Part shown: one piece after another, positions 23,789 through 26,722 of the stretch
Layout of the letters: every line of letters begins with the position of its first letter
Position numbering within the stretch: position 1 is the stretch's first letter
Source of the DNA: Burkholderiaceae bacterium
Lineage (GTDB): Bacteria > Pseudomonadota > Gammaproteobacteria > Burkholderiales > Burkholderiaceae_C
DNA length: 26,722 nucleotides
Assembly: GCA_017999135.1 (NCBI GenBank)
Contig: JAGOBT010000004.1
Coordinates: 1 to 26,722, forward strand
Reading direction: 5' to 3'
The notes under the pieces: generated by a model
The model's database searches: none
Told to the model about the DNA's origin: nothing
Seen by the model: the letters and a program-made list of their open reading frames with translations, nothing else
Position numbers and translations under genes: made by a program

Positions 23789-24666
23789 CAGCCCTTCAGC
23801 GTGCCCAGGCGCTCCTTGCCTGCGGCGGCGGCCTCGCTGGCCGGGTGGGCCTTGATGAGGTCGTCCAGCGTTTTGCGGGCGCCGCGCATGTCCTTCATCT
23901 CGATCTGGCAGTTGGCCACCGCCAGCAGCGCCTCGGGCGTGCGCGGGTGCGTGGGGGCGGCGGTCACCATGGCGCGGAAGACACTGATCGCCTCCTTGTA
24001 GTTCTTCTGGCCGTACAGCGCGTTGCCGAGCCAGAAGCGCACCGAATCGACATAGCCGCTGCTGGGATGGCGCTGCACAAAGGCGGCCAGCGCGCTGGCG
24101 GCCTTGTCGAAGTCGCCACTGCGCAGGGCGGCCATGGCGGCGTCATGCGCGCGGCGCTCGTCGGGCTCGGCGCTGAACTCCTTGCCATCGAGCGTGACCT
24201 TCTGCGGCTCGAGGTTGCGCAAGCGGTCGTCCAGGCTCTTGGACACGTCACGCGTGAGCTTCTGCAGATCGGCCAGGTCGCGCGCCAGCTGCTCCTGGGT
24301 GCCGCGCAACTTGGCGTTCTCGGCCCGCTGGGCTTCGAGCTGGGCATTGAGTTCCAGCACGCTGCGGCGCAGCGCCGTCACCTGCTCCAGCAGCGCAGCC
24401 TGGGCCTTGGCCTGGTCGGCCAGCTTGGACTGGGCGTTCTCGTCGCTGGCCTGGATGCGGGCCCGCAGGTCGAGGATGGCCTTGCGCGCCTCTTCATCAT
24501 CGAACAGCCCGGCGTGGGCGCCGCCACAAGCCAAGGCCACACCGGCCGCGGCAGCCAACGGCTGCCAGCGGCCCAGCAGCCGCCGCGGAACCGGCTTTGC
24601 CGGGCCGCTGGCGGCGACCCCCTGGGGGGGAGCGCCGAAGGCGCTTCGGGCGGGGGACACGTTCAC
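23788..24666 (-). CDS. cpoB: cell division coordinator CpoB (YbgF)
   Basis: A 292-residue periplasmic protein of the Tol-Pal system that links peptidoglycan synthesis to outer-membrane constriction. After a signal peptide ending AHA (about 50-52) comes a coiled coil (about 57-140, Ala/Gln/Leu/Glu-rich), then TPR-type repeats: AHDAAMAALRSGDFDKAASALAAF, VRFWLGNALYGQKNYKEAISVFRAM and PEALLAVANCQIEMKDMRGARKTL. The start is GTG 24666, overlapping the pal stop (GTGA, 24663-24666). It gives an unusually long n-region (about 35 residues) that translates a GC-rich hairpin element. No ATG or GTG lies between it and the hydrophobic core in frame, so the long form is preferred. Confidence 0.9.
   Translation of the reverse strand: MNVSPARSAFGAPPQGVAASGPAKPVPRRLLGRWQPLAAAAGVALACGGAHAGLFDDEEARKAILDLRARIQASDENAQSKLADQAKAQAALLEQVTALRRSVLELNAQLEAQRAENAKLRGTQEQLARDLADLQKLTRDVSKSLDDRLRNLEPQKVTLDGKEFSAEPDERRAHDAAMAALRSGDFDKAASALAAFVQRHPSSGYVDSVRFWLGNALYGQKNYKEAISVFRAMVTAAPTHPRTPEALLAVANCQIEMKDMRGARKTLDDLIKAHPASEAAAAGKERLGTLKG
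24616..24656. repeat. GC-rich hairpin element inside the CpoB signal-peptide coding region
   Basis: The stretch holds CCCCCTGGGGGG (near 24618-24629) and AGCGCC-gaa-GGCGCT (24631-24645) followed by a G-run. It encodes part of the residues SPARSAFGAPPQG at the N-terminus of CpoB. The makeup is that of an intergenic hairpin repeat of the kind scattered in Burkholderiales genomes (my recollection), here retained in frame between pal and cpoB. Copy number cannot be judged from one window. Confidence 0.45.
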
Positions 24667-25244
24667 CGGTCCTTCAGTTCGGCGCGCCGGTTGCGGGCCC
24701 AAGCCGCTTCGTCCTGGCCTTCGACGACGGGGCGCTCCTTGCCGAAGCTGACCGCCTCGAGTTGCGATTCCTGCACGCCCAGCAAGGCCAGCGACTTGGC
24801 CACCGCCTGCGCACGCTTCTGGCCCAGCGCCAGGTTGTATTCGCGGCCGCCGCGGTCGTCGGTGTGGCCTTCGATCAGCAGGCGCTTGCCGCGCTGCGCC
24901 GCCAGCACCTTGGCGTGTGCATCGATGAGGCCGCGGAACTCGTCCTTCACCACGAAGCTGTCGAAATCGAAATACACCACCCGGCCCAGCGCCGTGCCCG
25001 CCGCGGCATTGCCCACGCCCGCCGCACCGGGCAGGCTGACCGTGGCCACCTGGGATTGCGGTGCCGGCGTGCCGGTGCCACCGGTGGCACTGGCGGCATT
25101 GCCGGTGCCGCCCGTCTGGCCGCCCACCGCCGTGGGCGTGCGTGATTCCACCGGCGTTTCGTCGAGCTTGACCGTTGAACCGCAACCCGCCAGCAGCAGT
25201 GCAGCCGCCAGCGGTGCCAGGGCACCCATGCGCAAACGCATCAT
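24663..25244 (-). CDS. pal: peptidoglycan-associated lipoprotein Pal
   Basis: A 193-residue outer-membrane lipoprotein that binds peptidoglycan and TolB. The signal peptide ends in the lipobox LLAGC; the mature protein then has a long Gly/Thr/Ala-rich linker and an OmpA-like domain: VYFDFDSFVVKDEF, LLIEGHTDDRGGREYNLALGQKRAQAV and AVSFGKERP. The start is ATG 25244, with GGAGAG 6 bases upstream; a second ATG follows directly at 25241. It lies 96 bases after tolB (a small hairpin near 25289-25302 lies between them) and overlaps cpoB. Confidence 0.96.
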   Translation of the reverse strand: MMRLRMGALAPLAAALLLAGCGSTVKLDETPVESRTPTAVGGQTGGTGNAASATGGTGTPAPQSQVATVSLPGAAGVGNAAAGTALGRVVYFDFDSFVVKDEFRGLIDAHAKVLAAQRGKRLLIEGHTDDRGGREYNLALGQKRAQAVAKSLALLGVQESQLEAVSFGKERPVVEGQDEAAWARNRRAELKDR

Positions 25245-25340
25245 CGTCGTCTCTCCAAAGTCAGCAGTGGACCAAGCCACCGGAACACCGGCCCGAGGGC
25301 CGCTCACAACCACCATCATCGCCCATGTCCGCGCAGGGGA

Positions 25341-26627
25341 TCATCGGCCGAATGGCCCCCAGGCCGGCTCGCGCACGTCCAGCCCCGACGACAGCAGCCG
25401 GGTGCGGATGCGGCCGTCCAGCGTGGTGGTCATCAGCACGTCGCGGCCCTGGCTGCGGGTGGCATACATGATCAGCCGGCCGTTGGGCGCAAAGCTGGGG
25501 CTTTCGTCGTCATTGGTGTCGGTGACCGACACCGCCGGCCCGCTGCCGTCCAGCGGCTGCACCATCACCCGGAAGCCGCTGCCACGGGCCACGTAGGCCA
25601 GGTGGCGGCCGTCGGGGCTGATGGCCGGGCTGATGTTGTAGGCGCCATTGAAGGTGATGCGCTCGGCACTGGTGGCCGGCCCGCCGCCATCGACCGGCAT
25701 GCGGTAGACCTGCGGGCCGCCGCCCCGGTCGCTGACGAAGTACAGGCTCTGGCCGTCGGGCGCGAAGTTGGCCTCGGTGTCGATGGCGCTGCTCTGTGTC
25801 AGCCGGCGCAGGCTGTCGCCTTGCAGATCCAGAAGGTACAGCTGCGACGGCCCGTCGCGTGACAGCGTGACGGCCAGCTTGCGGCCGTCGGGCGACCAGG
25901 CCGGTGCACTGTTGCTGCCCTTGAAGCTGGCCACGGCGCGGTACTCGCCACTGCTGACGTCCTGCACCATCACCACCGCCTTGCCGGTGTAGAACGACAC
26001 GTAGGCCAGGCGCCGGCCATCCGGCGACCAGGCCGGGCTGATGATGGGCTGCGGGCTGGCCAGGGCCACCTGACCGCCTTCGCCGTCGGCGTCGGTGATG
26101 CGCAGGGTGTAGCGGTTGGCCGCGCGGGTGACATAGGCGATGCGGGTGGCATTGACACCGCGCTCGCCGGTCAGTGCCTCTTGCACCAGGTCGGCGATCT
26201 TGTGGGCGGCCAGGCGCAGGTCGGCCGCGGCCACCACCAGGCTCTGGCCGGTGCGCTCTTCGGCCTTGACCACGTCCCACAGCTTGAAGCGCACGTCGAA
26301 GCGGCCGTCGGCCAGGCGGGTGACCGAGCCGGCCACCAGGCTGTCGGCGCCGCGGCCACGCCAGTCGGCCCACTGCGGCTGGCTGCGTTCATCGAGCGCG
26401 CCACTGGATTCGACGATGCGGAACAGGCCGCTGCGTTCCAGGTCGGCGCGCAGCACCGCCGACAGGGCCACGCCGCTGCGGTCTTCGTCGCGGAAGCGGG
26501 TCAGCGCCAGCGGCAACTGGGTGGCGCCCACGCCGGCGATCTCGACGCGGAACTGGGCCTGCGCCCAGGGCGTGGCCAGGCTGCTGGCAGCCAGGGTGGA
26601 GAGGAAGCGGCGGCGGGGAATCGGCAT
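25341..26627 (-). CDS. tolB: Tol-Pal system translocation protein TolB
   Basis: A 428-residue periplasmic protein with an N-terminal alpha/beta domain (about 25-165, including LRADLERSGLFRIV and WRGRGADSLVAGSVTRL) and a six-bladed beta-propeller. The blade repeats are clear: PAWSPDGRRLAYVSFYTGK, PAWSPDGRKLAVTLSRDG, ANFAPDGQSLYFVSDRGG, PAISPDGRHLAYVARGSG and PSFAPNGRLIMYATRSQG. Length matches E. coli TolB. The signal peptide begins MPIPRRRFLSTLA, with consecutive arginines that recall a Tat signal, unusual for TolB. ATG 26627 is preferred to the TTG at 26651. No tolA C-terminus could be clearly recognised upstream. Confidence 0.96.
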   Translation of the reverse strand: MPIPRRRFLSTLAASSLATPWAQAQFRVEIAGVGATQLPLALTRFRDEDRSGVALSAVLRADLERSGLFRIVESSGALDERSQPQWADWRGRGADSLVAGSVTRLADGRFDVRFKLWDVVKAEERTGQSLVVAAADLRLAAHKIADLVQEALTGERGVNATRIAYVTRAANRYTLRITDADGEGGQVALASPQPIISPAWSPDGRRLAYVSFYTGKAVVMVQDVSSGEYRAVASFKGSNSAPAWSPDGRKLAVTLSRDGPSQLYLLDLQGDSLRRLTQSSAIDTEANFAPDGQSLYFVSDRGGGPQVYRMPVDGGGPATSAERITFNGAYNISPAISPDGRHLAYVARGSGFRVMVQPLDGSGPAVSVTDTNDDESPSFAPNGRLIMYATRSQGRDVLMTTTLDGRIRTRLLSSGLDVREPAWGPFGR

Positions 26628-26675
26628 CGTGTGCAGGGGTGGAGTCACCAACGGCGGCAGTGGTTCCGCCAGGCG

Positions 26676-26722
26676 TCAGGCCAGCGCCCGGCGCAGGGCC
26701 AATGCGCACAGGCCCACGGCGG
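26676..26722 (-). CDS. possible C-terminal end of the gene upstream of tolB
   Basis: A minus-strand frame ends at the TGA 26678-26676 with the hydrophobic tail AVGLCALALRRALA. It lies where tolA would be expected, but 14 residues do not identify it and the tail is not obviously TolA-like. Another frame could be the real one. Confidence 0.25.
   Translation of the reverse strand, partial: AVGLCALALRRALA

Noticed and set aside
1..26722. Mobile element, prophage, defence island, tRNA or CRISPR array
   Set aside because: No transposase, integrase, direct-repeat array, tRNA-like sequence or compositional break was seen.

Overview
The window is high-GC (visibly about 70%), densely packed DNA with many 4-base start/stop overlaps, GTG and TTG starts, and a tol-pal cluster plus a complete five-step histidine utilisation (hut) pathway. 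Together with protein style (DUF2145 family, YffB, TcdA), this points to a betaproteobacterium of the Burkholderiales, probably near the Rubrivivax/Leptothrix/Roseateles group. That placement is an inference from gene content, not a database result. I see no rRNA, tRNA, CRISPR array, transposase or phage gene.

Layout. (1) 1-3108: two acyl-CoA dehydrogenases on the minus strand (one cut by the window edge), divergent from an acyl-CoA/AMP ligase on the plus strand. (2) 3124-5447, minus strand: an exported Ser-rich protein, a DUF2145 protein, a small BamE-like lipoprotein and the ArsC/Spx-like YffB. (3) 5520-12426, minus strand: one long unit hutU-hutH-ABC binding protein-permease-diguanylate cyclase-ABC ATPase. 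(4) 12464-12505: a nested palindromic operator with face-to-face promoters. (5) 12510-18125, plus strand: hutC-PhyH dioxygenase-hutD-hutI-mini-ORF-hutG-hutF, followed by a dienelactone hydrolase gene. (6) 18876-19295: a gene-free spacer. (7) 19296-22822, minus strand: marR-clc-(GT81 glycosyltransferase/HAD phosphatase fusion), with a terminator-bearing leader before marR. (8) 23006-26722, minus strand: tolB-pal-cpoB-tcdA.

How the genes work together. HutH and HutU turn histidine into imidazolonepropionate; HutI gives formiminoglutamate; HutF and HutG finish by the deiminase route (ammonia, then formate plus glutamate). HutC, made from the divergent unit, can silence both arms through the palindrome between them. 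The same transcription units carry non-canonical members: a NitT/TauT-type transporter, a membrane diguanylate cyclase with an intact inhibitory site, and an Fe(II)/2-oxoglutarate dioxygenase. These suggest that histidine-type nutrients are coupled to uptake, c-di-GMP signalling and an extra oxidative step.

The most unusual points are the leaderless-looking hutC inside its own operator, the dioxygenase in the hut operon, the cyclase between permease and ATPase genes, the 20-codon ORF that stitches hutI to hutG by two overlaps, the single-chain glucosyl-3-phosphoglycerate synthase-like/phosphatase fusion coupled to a ClC protein, and the small RNA or attenuator-like leader of marR. No mobile or defence system was found.
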